64,000 nt of DNA from a gamma proteobacterium HTCC5015 (lineage in GTDB: Bacteria > Pseudomonadota > Gammaproteobacteria > HTCC5015): assembly GCA_000155715.1 (NCBI GenBank), contig DS990599.1, positions 45,846 through 109,845 of the forward strand. The letters run 5' to 3'. How positions within the stretch are numbered: position 1 is the stretch's first letter; each line of letters starts with the position of its first letter. Of this stretch, positions 26,734 through 35,489 are shown one piece after another. The notes below the pieces were generated by a model. The model searched no databases, was not told where the DNA came from, and worked only from the letters and a program-made list of their open reading frames with translations. Position numbers and translations under genes: made by a program.

Positions 26734-27339
26734 CTAAAGTCCAGCCACACGCTCCGCATGTTGTCCGCCTGGCGAGTCGACCCGCCAAGCCGTGACTAAA
26801 AACCGTAACGGCCCGCCGCTGCTAATCGCATCAAAAGGATAGCAAGTCATTAGCTGAAGTTCGCCTACATCAAACTGAAACTGTGGCGTTTCCTTGCGGC
26901 TATCCACCACGCGGGTCTCAGCCACTCGATAGTAATAGCGCTCGTTCTTGGCAACTTCTAGCTGTAGCATATCGCCGCGCTCGATATCTTGCACAAAGGC
27001 GAGGTGGCTATCCCGATGGCCCGCAATCGCCACCGTTCCCAGTCCACCGGGCTCGGCACTGCTCGGCATCCAGCCCGGCCCGAATGCGAGGGCCTCGCCG
27101 CTGACGCCATGCAGCACATACAGCGCGTCACCCGCGGGGGTCACTAACTTGGCCACGGGCCAAGTATCGGCCCAAGGCCAGGGTTTGATGTGATCACCAC
27201 TGTCTAGGTAATACTGCCAAGACGCCTGCATTAACAGCTGTGACAACTGAGCCTTTGTCTGCATCCAAAGGCCATTGCCGGCGAAGACCAAGCCCGCCAG
27301 CAATAGAACTCCTGCCATCGCTATTTGAAAACGCTTCAC
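26734..27339 (-). CDS. class GN sortase
   Basis: A 201-residue transpeptidase of the Gram-negative (GN) sortase type, anchored by one N-terminal membrane helix. Catalytic residues are visible: His108 in AIAGHRDSH, Cys166 in LQLMTCYPFD and Arg179 in GGPLRFLVTAW. It should cut the C-terminal sorting signal of the protein encoded just upstream and transfer it to an acceptor that is unknown in Gram-negatives. The GTG start (27339) overlaps the stop of the target gene by four bases (GTGA), so the pair is translationally coupled. Confidence 0.92.
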   Translation of the reverse strand: MKRFQIAMAGVLLLAGLVFAGNGLWMQTKAQLSQLLMQASWQYYLDSGDHIKPWPWADTWPVAKLVTPAGDALYVLHGVSGEALAFGPGWMPSSAEPGGLGTVAIAGHRDSHLAFVQDIERGDMLQLEVAKNERYYYRVAETRVVDSRKETPQFQFDVGELQLMTCYPFDAISSGGPLRFLVTAWRVDSPGGQHAERVAGL

Positions 27340-29375
27340 GCCCGCAACCTCACTCTAACAAGTAAGGCCAGGCCCACGAGCATTAACAGGCTGGCCAAAT
27401 ACCACTGCTGCGTTAGCCCGAGGGCCGTTTTAGGATAGGCTTGATCGACAGGTCGACGGTTGGGGACAGACGCCTTTTTCAGATCCTCGCCAGCCGGTCT
27501 AACGGGCGTCTCTTCAACCGCAACGAAACTCGTGTAAGGACTCATCACCGCGTGCTCCAGAGCCACGGCTAAAACGGCCTGACGCACCTCTTCTTGAGTT
27601 TTTCCCTGGCGCAAACCATCGAGTTGCGCGGCAATTTTCTCGCGTGCCCACAGTGTGTGTATACCCGTGGCCTCGGTGGGCTCTGGTAGCGCAATGCGCT
27701 GCTGCCAAAGTCGATCCGTTTGCGCCTTGAGTACCAAATGATCAATGGGCTTATCGAGCTTCATCGCCAAATACAAAGGACGGCCATGGTATAAATCGGG
27801 CAGGGGATTGGGCCAGACCTCGGCCTCTGCGCCCTCGGGTAAATCGATGTTCAACTGCTTCAGCACTGGGTTTTCGAGCTTGGCAAACAGCCGCTGCATG
27901 CGCGCCTTCACCTCTTGTCCTGAAGCAATGTAAACATAGTCCCCCTGACCCACCTGTGCCGCTTTTCGCAAAAGGTAGCTGTTGGGGGAAACACCAATGC
28001 CCACCGTAAACAAGCGCGCCCCTTTTCGCTGGCGCTCAACGACTCGCAGAATCTCAGCCTCGTTACCGACAGAGGCATCGGTGATCAAGATGACTTGGCG
28101 CAGATAAGCGGGATCTGACCTCACTGACAGAGCATCCTCGACGGCGGGCAGCATCATCGTGCCGCCACCGCCTTGCAAACGTCCCACCCAGTTCAAGGCT
28201 TGTTTAACGTTGATCGCGCTGGCAGAACGCATACTCGAAAATAGACGAGAGTGCTGATTATTAAACTCGACCACGTTAAAGCGATCATCTGGGCTCAATC
28301 TTTCAACCGCCTGACTGAGCGCCTGCTTCGCATGGTACATGCGCTGCCCCGCCATAGACCCTGACGTATCAATCACAAAAACGACCTCTCTAGGCATGCG
28401 CGGCCCTGAAGTCATCTCATCGGGGGTGCGCAACATCACTAAAGCGTAGTGCTCGCCCTTGTACTCCTCACTAAAAACGGCGCCACTGGCACTGGCCACG
28501 GGATCTAGCTGCCAGCGCAAAACGACATCTTGATCCATGGCGACTTTGTCGCTGAAAGAAGAGCCCATATGGACGCGATAACCACGGCCGAGGCTGCGCT
28601 CAACGAAAGGATGGCTGGGACTTTCAATATTTTGGATAGGCCAGCCACCATCTATATCCACGGTGATATCGGCGAGGTGGCTGCTCTGGCCAACCGCAGA
28701 CGATGGCACTATCGGCCCTTGTTCAACGGGTTTAATGGACGACTCTTGAGGATGAAAACGCGATGTCATCGTCGTAGGCAAACGCAGCGAAAATTCACGA
28801 CCATCGATGGCCAAAGCCTCGGTATAGCGCAACTCGACGTGGATGGTTTCGCCCGGGGCAATGTTGGCCACTTTCGAGGTAAATAGATTGGGCCTTTGCT
28901 GCTCCACCAGCGCGGCTCGCTTGCCCTGCTTTTTGGCGTCCTGATAGATAGCCTTAGCCTGAGCTTTTTCGCGAATCTCTCCCACGATGCGCCGCGATCC
29001 CACAATGACCTCCATGTAGTGAACCGCCGCGCTTTCCGCTATCGGATAGGCGTAGATGGCTTCGACATAGTGTGGGCTGTCGTTGCGGTAACTTTGCTTG
29101 AGCGTCACCGCAGCCACAGGCCCACTGACCTTAACATCCACCTCCGCGCCGAGGTGAACAGCCGAATCCCAGCCGTTTATGGCGCTATTGCCCGCGGATG
29201 ACTCAGTGGGTTTAAGCAACAATTCACCCGTTCCCACCTGATTGAGCCAATCGTTTAAACTTTTAACAGCAAGTGGCTGTGGCGACGAGGCCAAAGCCCC
29301 GGTCAAAAGCGCACTCAAAACCCATATCAGGCCAACGCGACGGGCCATTGTGAGATGTTGTTGAAAGAACAGCAT
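27336..29375 (-). CDS. marine proteobacterial sortase target protein (VIT and vWA domains)
   Basis: A 679-residue secreted protein: signal peptide, a VIT domain (about 65-200; VTLKQSYRNDSPHYVEAIYA) and a von Willebrand A domain (about 325-500) with an intact MIDAS motif DTSGSMAGQ. The C-terminus is a sorting signal of the LPXTG type written as YPKTALG, then a 19-residue hydrophobic helix and a basic tail RVRLRA. This is the dedicated substrate of the adjacent sortase and resembles inter-alpha-trypsin-inhibitor heavy chains in layout. AGGGAG precedes the ATG. It is the first gene of the four-gene operon. Confidence 0.92.
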   Translation of the reverse strand: MLFFQQHLTMARRVGLIWVLSALLTGALASSPQPLAVKSLNDWLNQVGTGELLLKPTESSAGNSAINGWDSAVHLGAEVDVKVSGPVAAVTLKQSYRNDSPHYVEAIYAYPIAESAAVHYMEVIVGSRRIVGEIREKAQAKAIYQDAKKQGKRAALVEQQRPNLFTSKVANIAPGETIHVELRYTEALAIDGREFSLRLPTTMTSRFHPQESSIKPVEQGPIVPSSAVGQSSHLADITVDIDGGWPIQNIESPSHPFVERSLGRGYRVHMGSSFSDKVAMDQDVVLRWQLDPVASASGAVFSEEYKGEHYALVMLRTPDEMTSGPRMPREVVFVIDTSGSMAGQRMYHAKQALSQAVERLSPDDRFNVVEFNNQHSRLFSSMRSASAINVKQALNWVGRLQGGGGTMMLPAVEDALSVRSDPAYLRQVILITDASVGNEAEILRVVERQRKGARLFTVGIGVSPNSYLLRKAAQVGQGDYVYIASGQEVKARMQRLFAKLENPVLKQLNIDLPEGAEAEVWPNPLPDLYHGRPLYLAMKLDKPIDHLVLKAQTDRLWQQRIALPEPTEATGIHTLWAREKIAAQLDGLRQGKTQEEVRQAVLAVALEHAVMSPYTSFVAVEETPVRPAGEDLKKASVPNRRPVDQAYPKTALGLTQQWYLASLLMLVGLALLVRVRLRA

Positions 29376-29553
29376 GGTTTATCTCCCTTTTGATGAAAAG
29401 TGAGATCACTGTAAAAAGCCTCTGTGGGAGATTTATGTGTTTTGTGTGAGCGTTAAGCAATTTCTGTGAAGTTTTGCTGACAATGGCGCCACTGCCTTGA
29501 ACTTTGGCCGTCTATCTCTACTAATGTGGGACATACTGTTAATTAGGTGAACT

Positions 29554-30078
29554 ATGGGCTTTGGCCGCGTTTTTTTGTTTATATTCGTTTTTGCACTGCT
29601 CGAGGCAGTGGTGCTAGGCGCGGTCGCCGACCAAATCGGTTGGATTGCCACCATTTTATTCACCGTTTTAACCGCGATGATTGGCTCCGTGCTGTTTCGC
29701 ATTCAGGGCCTAGAGACTTGGTTGCGTTTGAACCAGAAATTACAGGCGGGCGATATGCCCGCCCGAGAAATGGTCGAGGGCGTGATGTTGTTGCTGGGCG
29801 GCGCCCTATTGATTACCCCCGGTTTTATTACCGATGCCATCGGCTTTGCCCTACTGCTTCCCGGATCGCGCTCGCTCATGGCGGGCGCGCTGATTCGCAA
29901 GGGCGTCATGCAAAATATGGCCATGCGCTCGGGGCAGGGTGGTTTTACATTCAGCCAAGGTCACTTCCACAGCCATCAACCTTTTGAGCACGCTGCCGAC
30001 CAGCGCCGCCGAGAGCCCCAGCGCAACGACAGCGGCGGCGTCACCATCGAAGGCGAATCCCGTCGCGAGGACGACTAA
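29554..30078 (+). CDS. fxsA: FxsA family membrane protein
   Basis: A 174-residue inner membrane protein. Four hydrophobic segments fill the first 115 residues, with the family patterns EAVVLGAVADQIGW, GLETWLRLNQKLQAGDMP and LLGGALLITPGFITDAIGF. In E. coli, overproduced FxsA relieves phage T7 exclusion by the F plasmid; its normal job is unknown. The hydrophilic tail is rich in His and Arg. AGGTG precedes the ATG. It is divergent from the sortase operon. Confidence 0.9.
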   Translation: MGFGRVFLFIFVFALLEAVVLGAVADQIGWIATILFTVLTAMIGSVLFRIQGLETWLRLNQKLQAGDMPAREMVEGVMLLLGGALLITPGFITDAIGFALLLPGSRSLMAGALIRKGVMQNMAMRSGQGGFTFSQGHFHSHQPFEHAADQRRREPQRNDSGGVTIEGESRREDD

Positions 30079-30106
30079 CCCCTACAAAAAGATACTTGGA
30101 TGAAAT

Positions 30107-30244
30107 AACACAGAGCGCGCAGAGGCCACAGAGAACACCGAGTGCTTCAATAGCGGAAAACCACAACAAAAGAGCCCCGCATCAATTCCCTAAAACACTC
30201 TGTGACCTCTGTGACCTCTGTGACCTCTCTGCACTCTGTGTTTT
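30107..30244. repeat. inverted pair of dispersed CACAGAG-type repeats with a 9-bp tandem repeat
   Basis: A 38-bp copy (30107-30144; CACAGAG...GGCCACAGAGAACACCGA) faces an inverted copy at 30196-30244 that contains TCTGTGACC three times in tandem. A third copy lies at 35387. This family of intergenic CACAGAG repeats is common in proteobacterial genomes. The pair could fold into a long hairpin between fxsA and typA, which converge here. Confidence 0.6.
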
Positions 30245-30286
30245 TACTCAGAAGTGAGGGCGGGTAACCCGCCCAACCCACACCTC

Positions 30287-32104
30287 TTAGGAGGCGCGGG
30301 AGGCGCGCTTGCGTTCGTGCTCCTTGAGAAACTTCTTGCGCACGCGAATGTACTCGGGTGTTACCTCGACCAGCTCGTCGTCATCGATAAACTCGAGCGC
30401 CTGCTCTAGAGTGTGGCGGATGGGCGGCGTGAGGATTAAGTTTTCATCGCTACCCGCAGCGCGAATGTTGGTCAACTGCTTGGCCTTAAGTGGGTTAACC
30501 GTCAAATCGTTATCGCGACTGTGAATACCAATCACCATGCCCTCGTACACCTCATCGCCGTGACCGACCATGAGCTTGCCACGCTCTTGCAAGTTAAACA
30601 GCGCGTAGGACAGCGCCTTGCCTTGCCCGATAGAAATCAGCACACCATTTTTGCGCTCGCCAATGCCACCCTGCAATTTGGGGCCGTAGTGGTCGAAGCT
30701 GTGATAAATCAGACCCGTGCCAGACGTCAGTGACATAAATTCGGTTTGGAAGCCGATCAAACCGCGCGAGGGAATGACGAAATCGATGCGAATGCGGCCC
30801 TTGCCGTCCATCTGCATATTGGTCATCTCGCCTTTGCGCTGGCCTAGGCGTTCCATCACCGCCCCTTGGTGCTGTTCTTCGATGTCTACCGTCAGCTGCT
30901 CGTAGGGCTCTTGCAATTCGCCGTCGATCTCGCGAATCACCACTTCGGGGCGCGACACCGCTAGCTCAAATCCTTCGCGGCGCATATTTTCGATCAATAC
31001 GCCCAAGTGCAGTTCGCCGCGACCCGACACGCGGAATTTATCGGGGTCGTCCGTTTCTTCAACGCGCAGTGCGACGTTGTGTAGCAACTCTTGCTCCAAG
31101 CGCTCTTTAATTTGGCGGCTGGTGAGATACTTGCCATCCTGTCCCGCAAAGGGCGAGGTGTTCACTTGGAAGGTCATCGTCACGGTCGGCTCGTCGACCG
31201 TCAGGGCGGGCAATGCCTCCACATTTGCGGGGTCGCACAGCGTGTCAGAAATATACAGGGGATCGAGCCCCGTAAACACAATAATGTCACCTGCCTGCGC
31301 CTTTTCGACTTCCACGCGCTCAAGGCCGTGGTAACCAAAAATCTGCTGGACTTTGCCATTGCGCGTCTTGCCCTCGCGGTCGATCACCGACACCGCTTGG
31401 TTGCGATTGAGCACGCCGCGCTTGATCCGGCCAATCCCCATCACGCCCACATAGCTGTTGTAGTCGAGGCTAGAGACTTGCAGCTGAAACGAGCCATCGA
31501 GATCGACATCGGGGGCGGGCACTCTATCCACAATAGCTTGGAATAAAGATTCCATATCGCCATCGCGAACGGTGTCGTCCTCAGAGGCGTAACCATTGAG
31601 TGCGGAGGCGTAGATAATGGGGAAGTCGAGCTGCTCGTCCGTGGCACCGAGTGCATCAAACAAATCGAACACTTGATCGATCACCCAGTCGGGGCGGGCG
31701 CCGGGGCGGTCAATTTTGTTGACCACAACAATCGGGTTCAAACCTTGGGCAAACGCTTTTTGCGTCACAAAGCGCGTCTGGGGCATGGGACCGTCAACGG
31801 CATCTACCAATAGCAGTACAGAATCGACCATGGACAGCACGCGCTCCACCTCGCCGCCAAAATCGGCGTGCCCAGGGGTATCCACGATATTGATGTGGTA
31901 ATCGTTCCAGGAGATGGCGGTGTTTTTTGCCAAAATCGTAATGCCGCGCTCTTTTTCCTGATCGTTGGAATCCATGATGCGTTCGGCGTTCTGATCTTTG
32001 CGACCTAGAGTACCCGACTGCTGCAAGAGTTGATCGACCAGTGTGGTTTTGCCGTGGTCGACGTGGGCGATGATCGCGATATTGCGCAACTGTTCGGTGT
32101 TCAT
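30287..32104 (-). CDS. typA: ribosome-associated GTPase TypA/BipA
   Basis: A 605-residue translational GTPase that aids ribosome assembly and stress adaptation. The G domain shows [15 protein letters not shown] (G1), RGITI (G2), [12 protein letters not shown] (G3) and [11 protein letters not shown] (G4), followed by EF-Tu-like domain II, two EF-G-like domains and the TypA C-terminal domain ([16 protein letters not shown]). The ATG at 32104 begins [20 protein letters not shown] and has a GGAAAGG site; an in-frame start at 32143 was not used. Confidence 0.97.
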   Translation of the reverse strand: MNTEQLRNIAIIAHVDHGKTTLVDQLLQQSGTLGRKDQNAERIMDSNDQEKERGITILAKNTAISWNDYHINIVDTPGHADFGGEVERVLSMVDSVLLLVDAVDGPMPQTRFVTQKAFAQGLNPIVVVNKIDRPGARPDWVIDQVFDLFDALGATDEQLDFPIIYASALNGYASEDDTVRDGDMESLFQAIVDRVPAPDVDLDGSFQLQVSSLDYNSYVGVMGIGRIKRGVLNRNQAVSVIDREGKTRNGKVQQIFGYHGLERVEVEKAQAGDIIVFTGLDPLYISDTLCDPANVEALPALTVDEPTVTMTFQVNTSPFAGQDGKYLTSRQIKERLEQELLHNVALRVEETDDPDKFRVSGRGELHLGVLIENMRREGFELAVSRPEVVIREIDGELQEPYEQLTVDIEEQHQGAVMERLGQRKGEMTNMQMDGKGRIRIDFVIPSRGLIGFQTEFMSLTSGTGLIYHSFDHYGPKLQGGIGERKNGVLISIGQGKALSYALFNLQERGKLMVGHGDEVYEGMVIGIHSRDNDLTVNPLKAKQLTNIRAAGSDENLILTPPIRHTLEQALEFIDDDELVEVTPEYIRVRKKFLKEHERKRASRAS

Positions 32105-32262
32105 AAGCCTTTCCGTAAATGGGGCAAAAAAGAAAGGCGGCATTATATAGACTTGCCATTAAAAAACGTGGTTTTTGACCGCTTCAAACCCTTTTTTATC
32201 CGCCAAATGGGCTTCCTTCCCCGTGTAATCGCTTTTTTCACGCGCCAACCGCTGCTTGTCTT

Positions 32263-32292
32263 TTGACAAATTTTGTATTTTTAGGCTATTTT
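32263..32292 (+). promoter_or_regulatory. probable sigma-70 promoter
   Basis: TTGACA (32263-32268), an 18-bp AT-rich spacer and TATTTT (32287-32292) lie about 40 bp before the ATG at 32335. The 230-bp gap between typA and the response regulator holds nothing else recognisable. Confidence 0.45.
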
Positions 32293-32334
32293 GGGCGGTT
32301 CCACATAGGGCATCACCGAGTGAGGTGAACACTC

Positions 32335-33237
32335 ATGGCAGAGAAGCCTATTATTTTAGTCGCCGACGATTCCAAAGTGATTCGCGCCGCTGTGCGGCAA
32401 TCACTCGGATCGCTCTACACCCTTGTCGAGGCCGAGGACGGAGCTCAGGCATGGGAAATCATCAAAAGCCGCGACGACCTGAGCGCCCTGATTACCGACA
32501 CCACAATGCCCTTACTCTCGGGCCGCCAGCTATTGGCAAAAGTGCGTAAAGCACTCAACCCCCACATCCGCGAGCTGCCCGTGATTGTTCTCACCGGCAA
32601 CGATCGCGAACAGGATCAATTCAATAAAGTGCTCGACTCGGGTGCAACGGATTTTATCCTCAAGCCCTTCGACTTAATTTTGCTCAAAACCCGCGTGCGC
32701 TCACACATCACCTCGCACCAGCAACGCCCCAAACGCCCCTGGGCGGCCACCATCAACCCCGACACTCGCATTGGCAATCGCGATTATTTTCTCAGCCACG
32801 GCGGTTCTATGCTGGCCTTTGCCAAACGCCATCAAACACCGATGGCACTGGTGTTGTTGCACCTAAGCAACCACTCTCAGTTGAAGGATATTTGCGGCGG
32901 CGACATGGAGCAGGTTGAAGAGGCCATCTTGAGCACGGGAGCGGGCATTACCAAAACACTGCGATTAGAAGACAGCATCGCCCGACTCAATGGCGTTTGT
33001 TTTGGACTACTGCTACAAAATACCGACGAGCAGGGCTCACAGCGAACGATTGAGCGCGTGCGCTCGCGGCTGGCCGAACACCCCATCGCCATCGAGGGCA
33101 ATGTATTGTTTATTCCCCAGCTGGCGGCGGGTATCAGCACCACTCTGGAGCAATCTTATCGGCTCTCACCGATGCTGGAATCCGCCAAAGAAATGTTGCT
33201 GGAAACCCAACAGAGCGCTTTCAAGAAATTGGGCTAA
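32335..33237 (+). CDS. response regulator: receiver domain plus degenerate GGDEF domain
   Basis: A 300-residue protein. Residues 1-125 are a normal receiver domain (ILVADDSKVIRAAV, acceptor Asp55 in ALITDTTMPLLSG, Lys in FILKPFD). After a Pro/Arg-rich linker, residues about 142-295 follow the GGDEF fold (DTRIGNRDYFL start, MALVLLHLSNHSQLKD), but where GGDEF should be it reads ARLNGVCFGLLL, and no RxxD site fits. It is therefore probably not a cyclase and may act as a c-di-GMP or GTP sensor or a protein-interaction output (inference). No partner kinase is adjacent. Confidence 0.85.
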   Translation: MAEKPIILVADDSKVIRAAVRQSLGSLYTLVEAEDGAQAWEIIKSRDDLSALITDTTMPLLSGRQLLAKVRKALNPHIRELPVIVLTGNDREQDQFNKVLDSGATDFILKPFDLILLKTRVRSHITSHQQRPKRPWAATINPDTRIGNRDYFLSHGGSMLAFAKRHQTPMALVLLHLSNHSQLKDICGGDMEQVEEAILSTGAGITKTLRLEDSIARLNGVCFGLLLQNTDEQGSQRTIERVRSRLAEHPIAIEGNVLFIPQLAAGISTTLEQSYRLSPMLESAKEMLLETQQSAFKKLG

Positions 33238-33262
33238 GCCCAACACTTCAAGCGCCGCGAGC

Positions 33263-33901
33263 CTATTCCACCACAATGCGGGCAATCAAACCCGTACGCG
33301 TCAGACGCACATCGTAGCGCGCGCCCTCGATCATCGGCAGGAAAGTTGCCGAGCCGTATTGAGCGTCGATAAAGGGCAAGTACTGGGGATATTCTTGAGC
33401 CAGCGACCACAAGTCAACCAAGCCTTTTTCGCGATGTAAATCGTTGACGCTGCGCTGGCGATCTCGCTCGTCACTCACCGAGTTGTAGCGGCCATTTAAT
33501 CGTTCAAGTTGATACATCGGCGTTAAGCCCAGCGCCGCCGCTCGATCGTCCCACTTGAGTATGCGCGCTTCAATCTGCCACTGGTCACCGCGCACCTCGA
33601 AGCGGCGCGTAGGCTCACCCGGTACTTTTAAGTGGGCAATGTAACGCTGCGGCTCGTGCAGAGGCTCAAAACTGAGCGTGGCCACGGTTTCTTCCATCAG
33701 CAAGTGCTTGTAGGCCGACAAGTTAAAGCTCGCCACAACGACGACACCGGCAAACACAAAAAACACGATGGAGACAATGCACTGAATCAAGCCGCGGAAC
33801 TTGTGCAAATCACTGGTCAATACGTTGGAGAGGCCCCGCCATATCAATATTAAGCCCAAGAAAGCGACCAAGCCCGCCAATATGTATATCGTTTGAGACA
33901 T
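33263..33901 (-). CDS. inner membrane protein of unknown function
   Basis: A 212-residue protein with two N-terminal membrane helices (about 5-22 and 39-61) and a soluble domain (WQIEARILKWDDRAAALGL, YQLERLNGRY, PFIDAQYGSATFLP). Related proteins are conserved in marine gammaproteobacteria and often labelled multidrug transporter, but two helices do not support transport. A strong AAGGAG precedes the ATG. It is convergent with the receiver/GGDEF gene and divergent from lptM-lysA. Confidence 0.75.
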   Translation of the reverse strand: MSQTIYILAGLVAFLGLILIWRGLSNVLTSDLHKFRGLIQCIVSIVFFVFAGVVVVASFNLSAYKHLLMEETVATLSFEPLHEPQRYIAHLKVPGEPTRRFEVRGDQWQIEARILKWDDRAAALGLTPMYQLERLNGRYNSVSDERDRQRSVNDLHREKGLVDLWSLAQEYPQYLPFIDAQYGSATFLPMIEGARYDVRLTRTGLIARIVVE

Positions 33902-33977
33902 TCATTCTTCTCCTTCACGGGTGGGCAGAGGCCCATCTCTACCCGTATAATTCCCGCACAAACCAGATGGTGAAACC

Positions 33978-34118
33978 ATGAAATTGCGCCCTATTGTACT
34001 GTTCTACGCCGCTTTGTGCACAATCGTGTTGCTGTTGTGCGGCTGCGGCAATAAAGGCGACCTCTATCTTCCACAAAACGACTGCAAAAAGGCCGAAACC
34101 CCGTGCAATCCCTCCTAG
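33978..34118 (+). CDS. lptM: LptM (YifL) family small lipoprotein
   Basis: A 46-residue lipoprotein: hydrophobic signal, lipobox ending at Cys23, then CGNKGDLYLP, the short conserved motif of LptM (compare CGLKGPLYFP in E. coli YifL). LptM helps the LPS translocon LptD-LptE mature in the outer membrane. The gene sits directly before lysA, its usual place. Its stop overlaps the lysA start by 16 bp in another frame. Confidence 0.85.
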   Translation: MKLRPIVLFYAALCTIVLLLCGCGNKGDLYLPQNDCKKAETPCNPS

Positions 34119-35359
34119 ATTTTGCCAGCCAGCGCGTCGATGGCGAGCTGTGCATCGACGGCGTCTCTCTTAAGCGCATTGCCTCCACTTACGGCACGCC
34201 CGCCTATGTCTACTCTCGCCAGCATATCGAGTCGGCCTGGCGCGCCTACGACGAAGCTCTGGGTAGTTGGCCTCATTTGATTTGCTACGCGGTCAAAGCC
34301 AATTCCAATTTGGGGGTGCTCAGTGTTTTGGCCAAGCTAGGTGCCGGCTTTGATATCGTCTCAGGCGGCGAACTCGAGCGGGTTTTACGCGCGGGCGGCG
34401 AGGCAAAGAACATCGTTTTTTCCGGCGTTGGCAAAACTGCCGAGGAAATGCGCCGCGCGCTGGACGTCGGCATACGCTGCTTTAATGTGGAATCACACGC
34501 CGAGCTGCTACGCCTCAACCGCGTGGCCGAAGAGATGGGCAAGACCGCGCCGATCTCACTGCGGGTCAACCCGGATGTCGACGCGCAAACCCATCCCTAC
34601 ATTTCCACCGGTTTAAAAGAAAACAAATTCGGCGTCGCCGTCGATCAAGCGCTGGCCGTCTATCGCGAAGCCGATGCACTGCCGAATATCGCCATACACG
34701 GTCTCGATTGCCATATCGGCTCTCAGCTGACCACCATCGATCCCTTTGTCGATGCCCTCAAACGCGTTTTGGCACTGGTCGATCAACTGGCGGCAGAAGA
34801 TATTGAGATCCACCATCTCGACCTCGGCGGCGGCTTGGGTATTTGTTATCGCGACGAACAACCCCCCGCCGTCGCCGAGCTCATGCAGGCACTCACCAAC
34901 ACACTGGGCGAGCGCCGCTTTGAACTCTTGTTTGAACCCGGCCGATCCATCGTCGGCAATGCCGGCGTACTGCTGACGCAAGTCGAATACCTCAAGCACA
35001 GCGACGACAAAAACTTTGCCATTGTCGACGCGGCCATGAACGACCTAATGCGTCCCTCTTTATACTCCGCTTGGCAGGCCATCGACGCCGTGGAACAAAG
35101 AGAAGGCAACGCCAAACCCTACGATATTGTCGGCCCCATTTGCGAAACCGGTGATTTTCTCGGCAAGGATCGGGAGCTCGTACTCGAGGAGGGCGATCTG
35201 CTCGCCGTGCAGTCCTGTGGTGCCTATGGCTTCACCATGGCCAGCAACTACAACACGCGCCCTCGCGCCGTTGAACTGATGGTCGACGCTGGCGACATTA
35301 AAGTCATCCGCCAGCGCGAGACATTTGAGCAGCTCATTGAGGGCGAGCAAGTCGTTTAA
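34103..35359 (+). CDS. lysA: diaminopimelate decarboxylase
   Basis: PLP-dependent enzyme for the last step of lysine synthesis. The alanine-racemase-fold domain has YAVKANSNLGVLSVLAKLG with the PLP lysine, GAGFDIVSGGELERVL, RVNPDVDAQTHPYISTG and LDLGGGLGI. The C-terminal domain has EPGRSIVGNAG and GPICETGDFLGKDREL with the active-site cysteine; 418 residues. The GTG at 34103 gives the expected N-terminus (MQSLLDF..DGELCIDGV). It is translationally coupled to lptM. dapF, the frequent next gene, is absent here. Confidence 0.96.
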   Translation: MQSLLDFASQRVDGELCIDGVSLKRIASTYGTPAYVYSRQHIESAWRAYDEALGSWPHLICYAVKANSNLGVLSVLAKLGAGFDIVSGGELERVLRAGGEAKNIVFSGVGKTAEEMRRALDVGIRCFNVESHAELLRLNRVAEEMGKTAPISLRVNPDVDAQTHPYISTGLKENKFGVAVDQALAVYREADALPNIAIHGLDCHIGSQLTTIDPFVDALKRVLALVDQLAAEDIEIHHLDLGGGLGICYRDEQPPAVAELMQALTNTLGERRFELLFEPGRSIVGNAGVLLTQVEYLKHSDDKNFAIVDAAMNDLMRPSLYSAWQAIDAVEQREGNAKPYDIVGPICETGDFLGKDRELVLEEGDLLAVQSCGAYGFTMASNYNTRPRAVELMVDAGDIKVIRQRETFEQLIEGEQVV

Positions 35360-35386
35360 GCGGGTTGCTATTAGCGACTCATCGTA

Positions 35387-35420
35387 GCCACAGAGAACAC
35401 TGAGCACACCGAGTGTTTCA
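35387..35420. repeat. third copy of the CACAGAG-type dispersed repeat
   Basis: GCCACAGAGAACACTGAGCA followed by CACCGAGTGTTTCA closely matches the copy at 30123-30149 apart from an 8-base insertion. It lies between lysA and argH, which converge; nothing else was recognised in that 130-bp gap. Confidence 0.5.
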
Positions 35421-35489
35421 GTAATCACTGCGAACTTCGCGCGATCGATGGCTTTATTCCTGCCTTTTTTGGGGTCTAGCCTAAACCGA

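Noticed and set aside
29400-29415. A CreB-type tag (TTCAC-N6-TTCAC) before the sortase target gene
   Set aside because: The best match on the minus strand is TTTAC-N6-CTCAC, two mismatches in ten; too weak to claim without genome-wide comparison.
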